From Bacteroidota bacterium (GTDB taxonomy: Bacteria; Bacteroidota; JABWAT01), in the NCBI GenBank assembly GCA_013360915.1, contig JABWAT010000007.1:1-64000 (forward strand): 64,000 nt of DNA, read 5' to 3'. Position numbers and translations under genes: made by a program. Under the pieces are notes generated by a model. That model had not been told where the DNA came from. It did no database searches and worked only from the letters and a program-made list of their open reading frames with translations. This document shows, one piece after another, positions 7,846 to 16,748 of the stretch (position 1 is the stretch's first letter; each line of letters starts with the position of its first letter).

Positions 7846-9081
7846 ATGAAGTATGTCTTTTTAATGGTTATCGTGGTTGTCAGTCAACTGGCGTTTGCCC
7901 AGCAGGAACAACCCACTTTTGGTATTTCCTTTTCTGGATTTGTGAAAACCGACGTTTTCTATGATTCCAGACAAACGGTCAGTCTGAGGGAAGGTCATCT
8001 GCTTTTATTCCCCCAACCCGAAAATGCGGATAAAAACGGTTCGGATATCAATGCGAAGGCCAGTGTGAATATGCTTTCCATTCAAACAAGACTGTTGGGA
8101 AAAATAACCGGTCCTGATGCCTTTGGTGCAAAAACCTCCGGCATCATCGAAGGGGAGTTTTTTGGTCACAGTGAGTCTGATGTGAATGGCTTCCGGCTGC
8201 GTCATTCCTATGTGAAACTGGATTGGACGGCTTCATCGCTGCTGGTGGGTCAGACCTGGCATCCGATGTTCGTGGCCGAGATGTATCCGGGAACGGTTTC
8301 CTTTAACACCGGTGCTCCTTTTCAGCCGTTTTCCCGCAATCCGCAGGTACGATTTTCCTATAAACTGGACTCATTTAAATGGATTGCAGCCGCGATGGCA
8401 CAGCGTGATTTCACGAGTGATGGTCCGGCCGGACTTTCAGGCACCTATCTGCGGAATGCCGTGGTGCCCAATCTTCACCTGCAGATACAATATGCTTCCG
8501 GGGATGTACTGCTGGGTGCCGGTGTGGATTATAAGCAGTTGAAACCACGTCTGTATACATCGAAAACCTCCTCTTCACCCAAACATGCCACCAACGAAAC
8601 AGTGAAGGGATTGGCGGGAATCGGGTATGCGAAATGGAAAATGGATCCGGTTGTGGTGAAAACCGAGGTGGTGGTGGGCAGTGACCTTTCCGATCATCTG
8701 ATGATCGGCGGCTATGCGGTTCAATCGGTCGATACCACCACGGGAAAGGAAACCTACACACCGCTGTCGGTTCTGTCGGCCTGGACCGATGTTTCAACGG
8801 GTACGGACCTCGAATGGGGTCTTTTTGCCGGATACACAAGGAACATGGGAGCCGAATCCAACATCAAAGGCGTGTATTATGGCCGTGGTTCCACCATTGC
8901 TCAGGCTTTCAGAGTATCTCCGCGGGTGGTCTGGAATTCGGGAAAAACCCGGTTGGCTGGTGAAGTGGAATACACGCGGGCCGATTACGGTACGCCGGCG
9001 AACGATAAAAATGGCGAGGTCGAAAACAGCAAGGCCGTCTCCAATATGCGTCTTTTGCTGGCGGTTTATTACTTTTTCTGA
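7846..9081 (+). CDS. Outer-membrane porin-like beta-barrel protein
   Basis: The start is set at 7846 because a GGAG site precedes this ATG and a typical signal peptide follows it (MKYVFLMVIVVVSQLAFA-QQ); the frame is open for 26 more codons upstream. The 411-residue product then begins GISFSGFVKTDVFYDSRQ, the common opening of DcaP-like and related porins. It continues as alternating amphipathic strands (RLRHSYVKLDWTASSLLVGQTWHPMF, in part) and ends in VYYFF, the aromatic C-terminal signature of outer-membrane barrels. Such proteins form trimeric or monomeric pores for small solutes; the substrate is not evident. It converges on the symporter gene across a bidirectional hairpin. Confidence 0.8.
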   Translation: MKYVFLMVIVVVSQLAFAQQEQPTFGISFSGFVKTDVFYDSRQTVSLREGHLLLFPQPENADKNGSDINAKASVNMLSIQTRLLGKITGPDAFGAKTSGIIEGEFFGHSESDVNGFRLRHSYVKLDWTASSLLVGQTWHPMFVAEMYPGTVSFNTGAPFQPFSRNPQVRFSYKLDSFKWIAAAMAQRDFTSDGPAGLSGTYLRNAVVPNLHLQIQYASGDVLLGAGVDYKQLKPRLYTSKTSSSPKHATNETVKGLAGIGYAKWKMDPVVVKTEVVVGSDLSDHLMIGGYAVQSVDTTTGKETYTPLSVLSAWTDVSTGTDLEWGLFAGYTRNMGAESNIKGVYYGRGSTIAQAFRVSPRVVWNSGKTRLAGEVEYTRADYGTPANDKNGEVENSKAVSNMRLLLAVYYFF

Positions 9082-9092
9082 GTTGATCTGGT

Positions 9093-9125
9093 AACATTCC
9101 GCCGGATTATTTTCCGGCGGATGTT
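9093..9125. terminator. Bidirectional hairpin between convergent genes
   Basis: A 13-14-base stem AACATTCCGCCGGA/TCCGGCGGATGTT encloses a TTATTT loop between the porin and symporter stops. T-runs are weak on both sides. The position between convergent genes and the strong stem support a shared terminator. Confidence 0.7.
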
Positions 9126-9135
9126 CCTAAAAACG

Positions 9136-10758
9136 CTAATCCTCGTGGTGCTGATGGGCAATGGAAAGGTACTCGCTGACCTTGTGCCCGGTATCCGTTG
9201 TGAATTTGCTGGTAATGTAAAGAACCAGGAAGGAGGCGGTTACCCCAAAAACACCCGGTCCCCCTGCCGTGGGTAATCCAAGAAAGGTGGGAACTTCATT
9301 CAGCAGAAGAATGATAAAAATGGTTGATACAACCAATCCGGTAAAGATGCTTGCGATAACCGCTTGTCTGGTAACATCCTTCCACCACAAAGTAGCAAGC
9401 ATCGCCGGAAAAATGGCCGAGGCGGCAATACTGAAGGCAAGCATGACCAGCCAGGCAATGTTCTGATCCCGAAGGTAAATGGCCAAAACAATGGCAACGG
9501 TCGCCATAACGAGTGTGGTGACCTTTGCAATATTCATTTCCTGTTTTTCATTGGCTTGCGGATTGATGTAGTGTTTATAGATGTCATGGCTGATGGCTGA
9601 GGACACGGTAATCATCAACCCGGCTGCAGTGGATAAAATGGCTGCCACGGCACCTGCAGCACCGATGGCCATCAACCATTCCCCACCAATCATTTCACTG
9701 ATTTCGAGCACTGCCATGTTCTTTGCAAGACCCACTCCGGTGGGTCCCTGTGAAATCCATTCCACTAATTGCGGATAGACCGCCGGGAAAAGCAGAAAAC
9801 CAAGGAAAATGGCGAGCAGGTAAAAGATACCAAGAGCAACGATACACAAGGTCACACTTTTCTTGGCCGCTTTGGCGCTTTTAACGGTAAAAAACATCAC
9901 GAGAATGTGAGGCAGCCCCGCGGTACCAAATACCAGAGCAATGATTGTGCTGATCATGGCAAGTGTACTGCCGGTTTTCACACCAATATCAATGGCACTC
10001 TTCGATTCAGGCATGATCTGCCTGGCAGTCTGAATGGCTTGATCGGCTGGCAAACCAGTAATAGCAGAGACTACTTCAGGGTTTTTTCCGGCAAAAATGG
10101 GGGGAACTACTTCGGAAGCTGTATTGAAAATGTAGTCGAAAGAGCCGTTTCCGACCACAAAAAAGGCAACAACCGTGATGATCACCATGGTAACCCAAAG
10201 GAAGACAGCCTGGACGACCTGATTATAAAGCGTACTTTTCATGCCTCCGAACACGATATAGGCAGACATGAGAATCCCAAGAGCCACAGTGACGTAGACA
10301 AAATCCCAGCCCAGCAGAATGTAAAAAATCACACCGGCACCAATCATCTGCGGAACCAGATAGAAAGTGGAAATGACAAGCGTACTGGTGGTGACTGCCA
10401 ATTTCACCTTGTCATCGGGAAACCGGCGGTGAAGGGCCCCGGCAACCGTGTAGGATCCCACATTTCTGAGTGGGCCGGCTATCAGTAGCAACAAGGCCAT
10501 ATACCCACCGAAAAATCCAACCGACAGCCAGATGGAATCCATGCCGAACACACCGATATCACCGGCACACCCCAGAAAACTGGCGGCAGACAGGTAACTA
10601 CCCACCATGGCAATTCCAACCTGAATCCAGGGAATTCCCCTGCCTGCCACATAAAAATCGGTGGTGGTGGAGGTTCGCTTACTTGACCACCAGGTTATGA
10701 CGATGCTGAGTAAGACAAAGAAGACAATAAAGACAACGGTTAAAAGATGATTTTCCAT
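9136..10758 (-). CDS. Sodium:solute symporter (SSS family, ActP-like)
   Basis: The 540-residue integral membrane protein has about 13 hydrophobic segments and the SSS hallmarks: TTDFYVAGRGIPWIQVGIAM near the N-terminus, the GSYLSAASFLGCAG stretch that forms the sodium site region, FGGMKSTLYNQVVQAVFLW, and GTAGLPHILVMFFTV. This N-terminal pattern is closest to the acetate/propionate-type (ActP) branch, which imports short organic acids with sodium; the substrate is inferred. The small membrane gene immediately upstream ends three bases before this ATG, so the two are co-transcribed, as in other SSS small-subunit pairs. Confidence 0.88.
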   Translation of the reverse strand: MENHLLTVVFIVFFVLLSIVITWWSSKRTSTTTDFYVAGRGIPWIQVGIAMVGSYLSAASFLGCAGDIGVFGMDSIWLSVGFFGGYMALLLLIAGPLRNVGSYTVAGALHRRFPDDKVKLAVTTSTLVISTFYLVPQMIGAGVIFYILLGWDFVYVTVALGILMSAYIVFGGMKSTLYNQVVQAVFLWVTMVIITVVAFFVVGNGSFDYIFNTASEVVPPIFAGKNPEVVSAITGLPADQAIQTARQIMPESKSAIDIGVKTGSTLAMISTIIALVFGTAGLPHILVMFFTVKSAKAAKKSVTLCIVALGIFYLLAIFLGFLLFPAVYPQLVEWISQGPTGVGLAKNMAVLEISEMIGGEWLMAIGAAGAVAAILSTAAGLMITVSSAISHDIYKHYINPQANEKQEMNIAKVTTLVMATVAIVLAIYLRDQNIAWLVMLAFSIAASAIFPAMLATLWWKDVTRQAVIASIFTGLVVSTIFIILLLNEVPTFLGLPTAGGPGVFGVTASFLVLYITSKFTTDTGHKVSEYLSIAHQHHED

Positions 10759-10761
10759 GAC

Positions 10762-10995
10762 TCACAGCGCCTTCTTAAACCAGATGAAAATGACGATCCA
10801 GGATACCGGGAACACTCCGAGAGAAGTGATCAGGCCCAGTGGGATGGAGCCGATCCGGATTTCTGAAACTGAATGAAGCATGGGTGTTTGAAGGGCAGCC
10901 GCCCCGACATAGTAAAGAAAAAACAGGGCGAAGAGTCCAAAATTGATCTTCGTATCCCGTTTGATCTTTTCGGTGATGATTGGATCCATTTGCAT
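10762..10995 (-). CDS. Small membrane partner of the symporter (DUF485/DUF4212-like)
   Basis: This 77-residue protein has two transmembrane helices (FGLFALFFLYYVGAAAL and PLGLITSLGVFPVSWIVIFIWF) with a short charged N-terminus (ITEKIKRDTKINF). Tiny two-helix proteins encoded directly before ActP- and VC_2705-type symporters (YjcH/DUF485 or DUF4212) are a known arrangement. The position three bases upstream of the symporter argues for the same role here, but the sequence does not decide which family it belongs to. An AAAGGA site lies about 7 bases before the ATG at 10995. Confidence 0.75.
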   Translation of the reverse strand: MQMDPIITEKIKRDTKINFGLFALFFLYYVGAAALQTPMLHSVSEIRIGSIPLGLITSLGVFPVSWIVIFIWFKKAL

Positions 10996-11165
10996 AGGTC
11001 ATCCTTTCTTTAATCAGGTAAAATGAGGGCAGAAAAAGGTTCCCTGCTCAGCGACTTACTGGCTTCACTTATTCAGCAGTTTAGATTAATTATATATAAT
11101 AACATCTTAATATATTTAATAAAATTTCACTGCGCAACTGATTCTACCTGCTTCCCTGCCTGAAG

Positions 11166-11196
11166 TTGACCTGAATCCTGATTTCTAATACATTTA
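11166..11196 (+). promoter_or_regulatory. Candidate FCB-type promoter
   Basis: TTG at 11166-11168, a 20-base spacer and TACATTTA at 11189-11196 approximate the TTTG/TAnnTTTG promoter of Bacteroidota. It would leave a leader of about 95 bases before the gene at 11300. The rest of 10996-11299 includes a very AT-rich tract (about 11083-11130), consistent with a divergent promoter region; nothing else stands out. Confidence 0.3.
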
Positions 11197-11299
11197 CAAT
11201 CGTGGTGATTTAAGGACACTTGCAGCCACGGTAAACAACTCGCTAAACGTCTGCGCCCGTCCTTTGTCCTTCACCATATAAACAACTCTGGAGGACACA

Positions 11300-12025
11300 A
11301 TGAAGTTCAACTATACCCCTCAATCCGACGATCCGGCTGCTGTTGAAAAACTAAGGCTCTTTTATGAATGCAGCACGGATGAGCAATTAGTCAAGATGTA
11401 TAATCGTGTGATCCGGGATTGCGTGCTGACCGGAACCTATAGTCCCCGGGAATGCTATGTCATTGCAACCATTATGCAAAGCCGGTTCAGCAAGGTTCCG
11501 ATCCGTGTGGAAGGGAATGAATACCATCTTGTTGAATATGCCTGGATGGAGAACGGGAATCTGACATGGTTAGCCGGTTATTCTTCCTGTCGAATGAATC
11601 AGGACACGGCCATTCAGGTGTATTATCTGGCTGAAACAAGCTGGCAGATATCAACGGTCTTTGTCATGCCCGAATCGCCATCGACATATCTGAGAATGAT
11701 CGGAATTATACCCGCAAACGAAAGAGATTATAACAGATTCACAATGAAAACCGCCATTTACCAATCGTATGACCTGGAAAATGAATTCATGCCCTTTTGG
11801 GTCAGTTTCGCCGATAAGATTGAATCGCTGCAGGAGAAGTGGAAAAAATACCAGAGGATCAATGAAGCGCCCTATTTCGTAAAAATCACGAAAAAGGGGG
11901 ATGGATACTGGCGGGTCGAGCCATCGGTGGAAGTATTGTTCCGCCGGTTTATCACCAAACAATTGGTGATCCCTCAACCCGACATTCTGGTTCCGCAACT
12001 TTACAGGAATTGGTTTGAAGGGTGA
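11300..12025 (+). CDS. Protein of unknown function, 241 residues
   Basis: I do not recognise this protein. It has no signal peptide or membrane segment, so it is probably cytoplasmic. The N-terminal third is helical and charged (DEQLVKMYNRVIRDCVLTGTYSPRECYV, in part). The middle is beta-rich (VEGNEYHLVEYAW, LTWLAGYSSC, AIQVYYLAETSWQISTVFVM), and a tryptophan/lysine-rich helix (KIESLQEKWKKYQRI) precedes a basic C-terminus. A GGAGGA ribosome-binding site lies seven bases before the ATG, and codon use looks like that of its neighbours, so it is a real gene. It appears to be monocistronic and is followed by a heptanucleotide array. Confidence 0.75.
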   Translation: MKFNYTPQSDDPAAVEKLRLFYECSTDEQLVKMYNRVIRDCVLTGTYSPRECYVIATIMQSRFSKVPIRVEGNEYHLVEYAWMENGNLTWLAGYSSCRMNQDTAIQVYYLAETSWQISTVFVMPESPSTYLRMIGIIPANERDYNRFTMKTAIYQSYDLENEFMPFWVSFADKIESLQEKWKKYQRINEAPYFVKITKKGDGYWRVEPSVEVLFRRFITKQLVIPQPDILVPQLYRNWFEG

Positions 12026-12029
12026 GGGG

Positions 12030-12113
12030 AAAACACAGAAAACAGGAGACAGAATTCAGAAGTCAGAAGTGAGAATACAAAACACAAAATGCGGAATTCT
12101 GAATTCTGAAGAC
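12030..12113. repeat. Heptanucleotide array B (12 units of 7 bp)
   Basis: From the stop of the preceding gene the sequence runs in 7-base units: AAAACAC, AGAAAAC, AGGAGAC, AGAATTC, AGAAGTC, AGAAGTG, AGAATAC, AAAACAC, AAAATGC, GGAATTC, TGAATTC, TGAAGAC. A G-rich leader (GAAGGGTGAGGGGAAAA, about 12018-12034) comes first, as at array A. Units AGGAGAC and AGAATTC are identical to those of array A. It lies between convergent genes and may include their terminator, since GAATTCTGAATTC is self-complementary. Confidence 0.85.
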
Positions 12114-12136
12114 GGATAATCAGGTTCTTCGCTACT

Positions 12137-14125
12137 TCACTTTTTATCTGTTTTGGTGAATATAATTTCTGATGTAGAGGTAGTGACGGCCTTTTCCAGA
12201 AACTCCTGCAAGGCTTTATACTGGGTTATGTCCAGAAATTCTGATGGGATGTTCAGGGTATTTTCTATAACAATCCGGTTTGGTGATGGAGTGGATACAT
12301 ATTGATGAAACGTGATTTTATCAGGACCGGGTATGACCACAGAAGCGGGCTGGGTGGAAACGTGAAAACCATCGGGAATTTCCACCTGTGTGGTGGTTGA
12401 AAGGGTGAAAGGAACGTTGAAATACAAGTGACCATATCTGATGGGAGAAAACAGTTTATCGCGTAGGGAACTTAATTCAAGTGATTTCAATCTGATAATA
12501 TGCTGGTCTCCGACTATCTCTGGTTTTTCTTTCCATGTACCTGTTGCATTCCATAGGATAACAGGCCGGCCGAGGGGCTGAGAATTAACAACGAGATCGT
12601 CCTGAACATAATGAGAAAGCAAGGGGGATTCAGAGAGTACTTTGCTGATTTCTCCGGAGGTCCTCCTGAAATGCTCGTGGCGGAATTCCTCTGCGAAATA
12701 ACCGGTCAGAGACAGGGTTGTAGAATCCCGGATGGTTGCGGGTCCGACGCTGATAAACCTGTTTTCGGATATGGAACTCAGAACCTTGGGTTGCGGAGGT
12801 GCAATTTTCTCGAGGTCGGAGTACTCTTCTCGAAGGATCAACACAGGGTTTTTTACCAAATAAGTCGGCAACTGATACACGGATGGTGCCGCTGCATCGA
12901 AATCATAATATCTCACGGTGCTGTCAATGGTTACCTTAACACCCATCCGGTTAAACCAGGAGAGGGTTGGTGCAGATTCCTCAATGGTTCCCTGATTCTG
13001 ATTCCGCATTAAAAAACATTCTGACTTTACCTCCCATTCCTTCAGGACTTTGTGAAACAAAAACGCCAGATCAGAGGCATCACCAGTCATTCTTTCGAAG
13101 AGGTAATCAATTTTGAGGGGATATATTCCGGGATCGGGCAGCAGGCTGAATTTATTCCGGATGGCCGCATAAAGGGAATCAATGAGCCGGATATCCATTC
13201 CTTCGGGTCTTCTCCTGAATCCGAGGCTTTGAATTTGTGACTGGCTGACATCATCATAATCGATATAGTCTTCGAAAAAATTATTTCCTGCATGATTCCA
13301 TGTCAGGTTATCGGTACGATCAATCTTGGTCAGCTTGAAAATGGTCATGATTTCCTGATCCAGTCGGGGTGGATCAAATGATTCGGAATGGATACCATTG
13401 AGGTTTCTGACACTCCAGAAATAGGTTTTGCCAGAACCAATATTCTCGCTGACCTGGCTGATGGCCGGATGACCGATTTTCTCGGGGGGAAAGGAATAAA
13501 ATCTGGGTAAATCACGATTTCTCATGGTCACATACAAATTCGAATAGAGCACCGGATAAGTATCACTGAACACGAAAAATCCACCAATCAGTTTTGCAAA
13601 CGGGTCGGTTTCGACGACTTCGATCTGTATAATATCGTTCACTTTCAGATCTGGAATCCGGTAGGTGATTTTCCAGGTTACATCGTTGCTTTTTGTAAAG
13701 CCCTCTTTAAACCTACGGATATCTGTTTCATTCAGCACATAAATGGTGCTGTCTGGCTTAAGAACCCGGACTCTGATCTGGTAAACGTTTTCGGGTCCGA
13801 TTTCCATATAATCTGAAAAGCGGTCTGAGAACGTACCAAGGTCCTGTACTCCCTTTTCAGTCAGCACCTTTATTATTTTGATTGTGGTTCTGACAGCGCT
13901 TAAACCCGCAATGCTATTCCCATATCGGTCATGATCAATAACGGCAAGGTCGGTTTTATAACTTTGTTCCTTGAGGATAATGATTGCATCATCATATTTG
14001 AACCGTGCGCTGTTGATAGCAGTCGTACTCTGCAGGGAGGGAAGTTCCCTGAGAAATTGCTGGGCGACTGCCTGGTTTTCAGGAAAAAAGAAGAATATCA
14101 GGATGGTAAAAACAATGGTTTTCAT
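12137..14125 (-). CDS. DUF3857/transglutaminase-fold protein, probably inactive
   Basis: The start is set at 14125, where the ATG overlaps the stop of the upstream gene (ATGA) and a signal peptide follows (MKTIVFTILIFFFFPENQAVAQ); the frame is open further upstream. The 662-residue exported protein has a DUF3857-like beta domain (about 30-270) and a transglutaminase-like core. At the usual Gly-Asp-Cys nucleophile site it reads MTGDASDLAFLF (Ala near residue 350), and the usual Asn-His position reads FNRMGV, so both catalytic residues are missing. The C-terminal third is a beta-rich domain like those in other DUF3857 proteins. It is coupled to an intact paralogue upstream, which suggests a pseudo-enzyme partner in the periplasm. 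Confidence 0.8.
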   Translation of the reverse strand: MKTIVFTILIFFFFPENQAVAQQFLRELPSLQSTTAINSARFKYDDAIIILKEQSYKTDLAVIDHDRYGNSIAGLSAVRTTIKIIKVLTEKGVQDLGTFSDRFSDYMEIGPENVYQIRVRVLKPDSTIYVLNETDIRRFKEGFTKSNDVTWKITYRIPDLKVNDIIQIEVVETDPFAKLIGGFFVFSDTYPVLYSNLYVTMRNRDLPRFYSFPPEKIGHPAISQVSENIGSGKTYFWSVRNLNGIHSESFDPPRLDQEIMTIFKLTKIDRTDNLTWNHAGNNFFEDYIDYDDVSQSQIQSLGFRRRPEGMDIRLIDSLYAAIRNKFSLLPDPGIYPLKIDYLFERMTGDASDLAFLFHKVLKEWEVKSECFLMRNQNQGTIEESAPTLSWFNRMGVKVTIDSTVRYYDFDAAAPSVYQLPTYLVKNPVLILREEYSDLEKIAPPQPKVLSSISENRFISVGPATIRDSTTLSLTGYFAEEFRHEHFRRTSGEISKVLSESPLLSHYVQDDLVVNSQPLGRPVILWNATGTWKEKPEIVGDQHIIRLKSLELSSLRDKLFSPIRYGHLYFNVPFTLSTTTQVEIPDGFHVSTQPASVVIPGPDKITFHQYVSTPSPNRIVIENTLNIPSEFLDITQYKALQEFLEKAVTTSTSEIIFTKTDKK

Positions 14126-15963
14126 TTGTTGTCCTTCAGATAGTGCAGACTTGAAAAGATGGAATTGATTTCCTGAAGTTTTTTTGTCGCTTGTTCTTTT
14201 TGATTGTTCGAGATCCATGGACCGGGATCAATTTCCAATAACCCTGTTTTAATTGGTGATTCCGACAGTCCGCTTATTTCAACTTCGACCCGATTATAAG
14301 AAGGGTAAAAGAAGAAATTATTCCGGGTGCTTCCATCTGTATCAGAAGGAAGGAGCCGATTAAATAACCGGCTTAAGGTGGTGACCCTTTCGTTGGCAAG
14401 GGTCCTGATGGCGTTAGGGGTTTTTCCTTTGAATTCCAGCGTGAACGTGTTTTTATCCGTATACCATTTTAAATCACTTACCATCATTTCGCTGTGAATA
14501 TGTTCCTTTATCCAACGGGCAAAGTATTGATTCAAATCACCCGTGTTATGGAAGAGACTCCAGTAGGCAGGCAGGATGGTGAATTCACCGCCGAAAATAA
14601 CCGAGTAATTACCTTCCGCCCCGGTGCTTCCAGGATGGATGGTGGCATGAATGGTAAGGATATTTTTACCTGATTCATGAATAGATTGAAGCCGGGAACC
14701 TCCGTTTTGCAGGACCAGCGTTGTCTGTCCGATCAGATCATCACCGGGCAGACCCGGAATTGATATCCGGTTGGTGCCATCATACCAGTAAACACCGGTT
14801 GAATCTTCGTACATGGCAATCATGTGATTAAACTGACTGACGGGAATTTCATTGGAATGTTCAAATCCCCTTCCCCGATAGACCAATGCCAGTTTTACCG
14901 GTATGTCAATTGCCTGCGCCAACTGATAAAAGAGGAAAGAATAATCCTTGCAGTCCCCATATTTCCGTTTCAGGATGTCACTCACCGAGTTCGGGATAAA
15001 TTCTCCCTGTCTGAGGTAGACCTGTTCATAACGTATTTCACGCTGGCAATAATTGAAAAGGGCATTCAGACGGGATAGCGTATCTGAAAGTCCAGTTGTG
15101 AGTGATTCAGCAAGACCCTTTAATTCATCCTTCTGCGGATTTTTTGAGGCGATCAAATTCAGATACCAATCACCAAAGGATTTCCAGTCATCCTTTTTAA
15201 AGAAAGGAGAAACCAGAATCGCTGGTGATGGATTGATTTTCGAGAAGAACGGATCCCCTTTTGGCTTTGACATTCTGTCCAGATGATACTTGGTCGTTCG
15301 GATTCCATCCTGATGTTCATCTGTCACCGTGAATTCGGCATTTCTGGTAATGACCAGCGGATTAATTTCGGGAGTGCTGTTGATTTGAAAGGTCAGGTTC
15401 TGACTGTTTTCGGGACAGGAACTGAAATCGATGTAAAAACCCAATTGGGGCAACTGGACTTCATGCTGGTAGATGACCTCGATGAGGTCGCCTGGTTCGA
15501 TTCCCTTTTCAAATACCGGCAAAAGAAACGATGATTCTGAAATCTGACTGGCCCCTGAGGTACTTCCCTTGTAAAGATCAGATTTGCTGATGGATTCCAC
15601 TTCCTTTGACCGGCGGATCACACGGCACCGGTAATCGGATAGTTTGTTTATGCCGGAATCAAACACTGGTAAATATCGAAAAGCATCCCGGGGGTTTTGG
15701 CCAACGGTCAGGACAAAATGCGTTTTATCTGTGATTGGCTGTTCTTTCTGTACGGATACCGTTCTGTTGAAAAAGAGGAAAACCTGCTCCCGGGTGTTTG
15801 GTTTGATTGCTTGAATATCATCATCGGTCAGAAATGACAGGTTTGAACAACCACTCAGAAGCAAAACAACAGCCAGTGCGGGTAGAAGCTTACCCTTAAC
15901 CAGTCTTTTTCCGTGGATTGCATGTCCTGAAGGGCCGGATTTCAGGTGGTTAATAATCAGCAT
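14122..15963 (-). CDS. DUF3857/transglutaminase-like lipoprotein, active-site intact
   Basis: The 613-residue form starting at ATG 15963 has an AAAGG site nine bases upstream; an ATG at 16002 or TTG at 16014 would extend it. A lipobox (VVLLLSGC, Cys about residue 39) indicates a lipoprotein. A DUF3857-like region is followed by a transglutaminase core with Cys near 338 in RKYGDCKDYSFLF, His near 380 in SQFNHMIAMY and Asp near 395 in YWYDGTNRI, the standard catalytic triad. Such proteins may act as cysteine proteases, amidases or cross-linkers in the envelope; the substrate is unknown. A TATCTTTA box at 16004-16011 (minus strand) could be the -7 element and would favour the 15963 start. It overlaps the next gene by four bases. 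Confidence 0.8.
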   Translation of the reverse strand: MLIINHLKSGPSGHAIHGKRLVKGKLLPALAVVLLLSGCSNLSFLTDDDIQAIKPNTREQVFLFFNRTVSVQKEQPITDKTHFVLTVGQNPRDAFRYLPVFDSGINKLSDYRCRVIRRSKEVESISKSDLYKGSTSGASQISESSFLLPVFEKGIEPGDLIEVIYQHEVQLPQLGFYIDFSSCPENSQNLTFQINSTPEINPLVITRNAEFTVTDEHQDGIRTTKYHLDRMSKPKGDPFFSKINPSPAILVSPFFKKDDWKSFGDWYLNLIASKNPQKDELKGLAESLTTGLSDTLSRLNALFNYCQREIRYEQVYLRQGEFIPNSVSDILKRKYGDCKDYSFLFYQLAQAIDIPVKLALVYRGRGFEHSNEIPVSQFNHMIAMYEDSTGVYWYDGTNRISIPGLPGDDLIGQTTLVLQNGGSRLQSIHESGKNILTIHATIHPGSTGAEGNYSVIFGGEFTILPAYWSLFHNTGDLNQYFARWIKEHIHSEMMVSDLKWYTDKNTFTLEFKGKTPNAIRTLANERVTTLSRLFNRLLPSDTDGSTRNNFFFYPSYNRVEVEISGLSESPIKTGLLEIDPGPWISNNQKEQATKKLQEINSIFSSLHYLKDNK

Positions 15964-16128
15964 GCAGAGGACCTTTGATGAGAAATCGGAATCATTGTCC
16001 ATATAAAGATACAAATATCGGGTTAAATATTAAAATTAGCTTATTATTAGAGTTCGGGTTGCGGTGCAGGCAGTGGGTTCTGCCTGTGTCCCACCTTTGT
16101 GGAACCAGAGCAGGGTGGGGGAAAATAA

Positions 16129-16205
16129 AGGAGACAGGAGACAGGAGTCAGAATACAGAATTCTGAATTCTGAATACCCAATACTAAATACTCAATACTA
16201 AATAC
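16129..16205. repeat. Heptanucleotide array C (11 units of 7 bp)
   Basis: Units are AGGAGAC, AGGAGAC, AGGAGTC, AGAATAC, AGAATTC, TGAATTC, TGAATAC, CCAATAC, TAAATAC, TCAATAC, TAAATAC. A G-rich leader (GCAGGGTGGGGGAAAA, about 16110-16125) again precedes the array. Just before it, CAGGCAG/CTGCCTG (16067-16073/16080-16086) forms a hairpin. The array lies between two minus-strand genes, downstream of the acetyltransferase stop. Confidence 0.85.
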
Positions 16206-16229
16206 GAATGGTGGTTACCCCATATTGAC

Positions 16230-16748
16230 TCAGGGAAGCAGGGTAGCGGTGTCGGGCAGGATGCCGGGGTTCTGAGAGGCCAGCGCCGTGATGGCATCGC
16301 CTTCGAGCCGGTAGGTCAGCCATTCAGACATGTGACGGGCGCCGATGGATTCATAAAAATCGATGGATGGGGTGTTCCAGTCGAGCACCTGCCAGACCAC
16401 CCGACCGCAACCGAGTTTCCGGGCGATTCGGGCGAGGACAATGAGCAAACCCTTTCCGATGCCGAGTTTCCTGAAGGGAGGATCGACATATAAATCTTCC
16501 AGATACAGTCCTTTCCGGCCCTGCCAGGTCGAGTAATTGTAGAAATACAGGGCAAATCCGACCGGAACTCCATTCCAGTCTGCCATGATGGTGTGGATGA
16601 CAGGATGGTCAGAAAAGGCATCACGAAGAATATCTGACTCGGTCACCACGGCTGCATCGGGATCCTTTTCATACAAAGCAAGGTCTTTTATCAGGCGAAC
16701 GATGTGAGGGGCATCGGCCGGAACCGCCTTCCGGATGGTCAGGGACAT
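16230..16748 (-). CDS. GNAT-family N-acetyltransferase
   Basis: The start at 16748 is chosen because AAAGGA lies eight bases upstream and the product begins MSLTIRKAVPADAPHIVRLI, the normal beta1-alpha1 of GNAT proteins. The 172-residue protein continues with YLEDLYVDPPFRKLGIGKGLL, the acetyl-CoA pyrophosphate loop (R-x-x-G-x-G, in RKLGIGKG), and VWQVLDWNTPSIDFYESIGA, the C-terminal N-x-x-A/S-x-x-F-Y motif. The pattern is closest to the diamine (spermidine/spermine) acetyltransferase-like branch, with EDLYV and DWN-x-x-S/A-x-x-FY typical of it. It is cytoplasmic and appears monocistronic. The acceptor is inferred only from family resemblance. Confidence 0.88.
   Translation of the reverse strand: MSLTIRKAVPADAPHIVRLIKDLALYEKDPDAAVVTESDILRDAFSDHPVIHTIMADWNGVPVGFALYFYNYSTWQGRKGLYLEDLYVDPPFRKLGIGKGLLIVLARIARKLGCGRVVWQVLDWNTPSIDFYESIGARHMSEWLTYRLEGDAITALASQNPGILPDTATLLP

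Noticed and set aside
9769-10488. Plus-strand frame opposite the symporter
   Set aside because: It is antisense to conserved transmembrane helices of the SSS protein and has no start signal or family resemblance.
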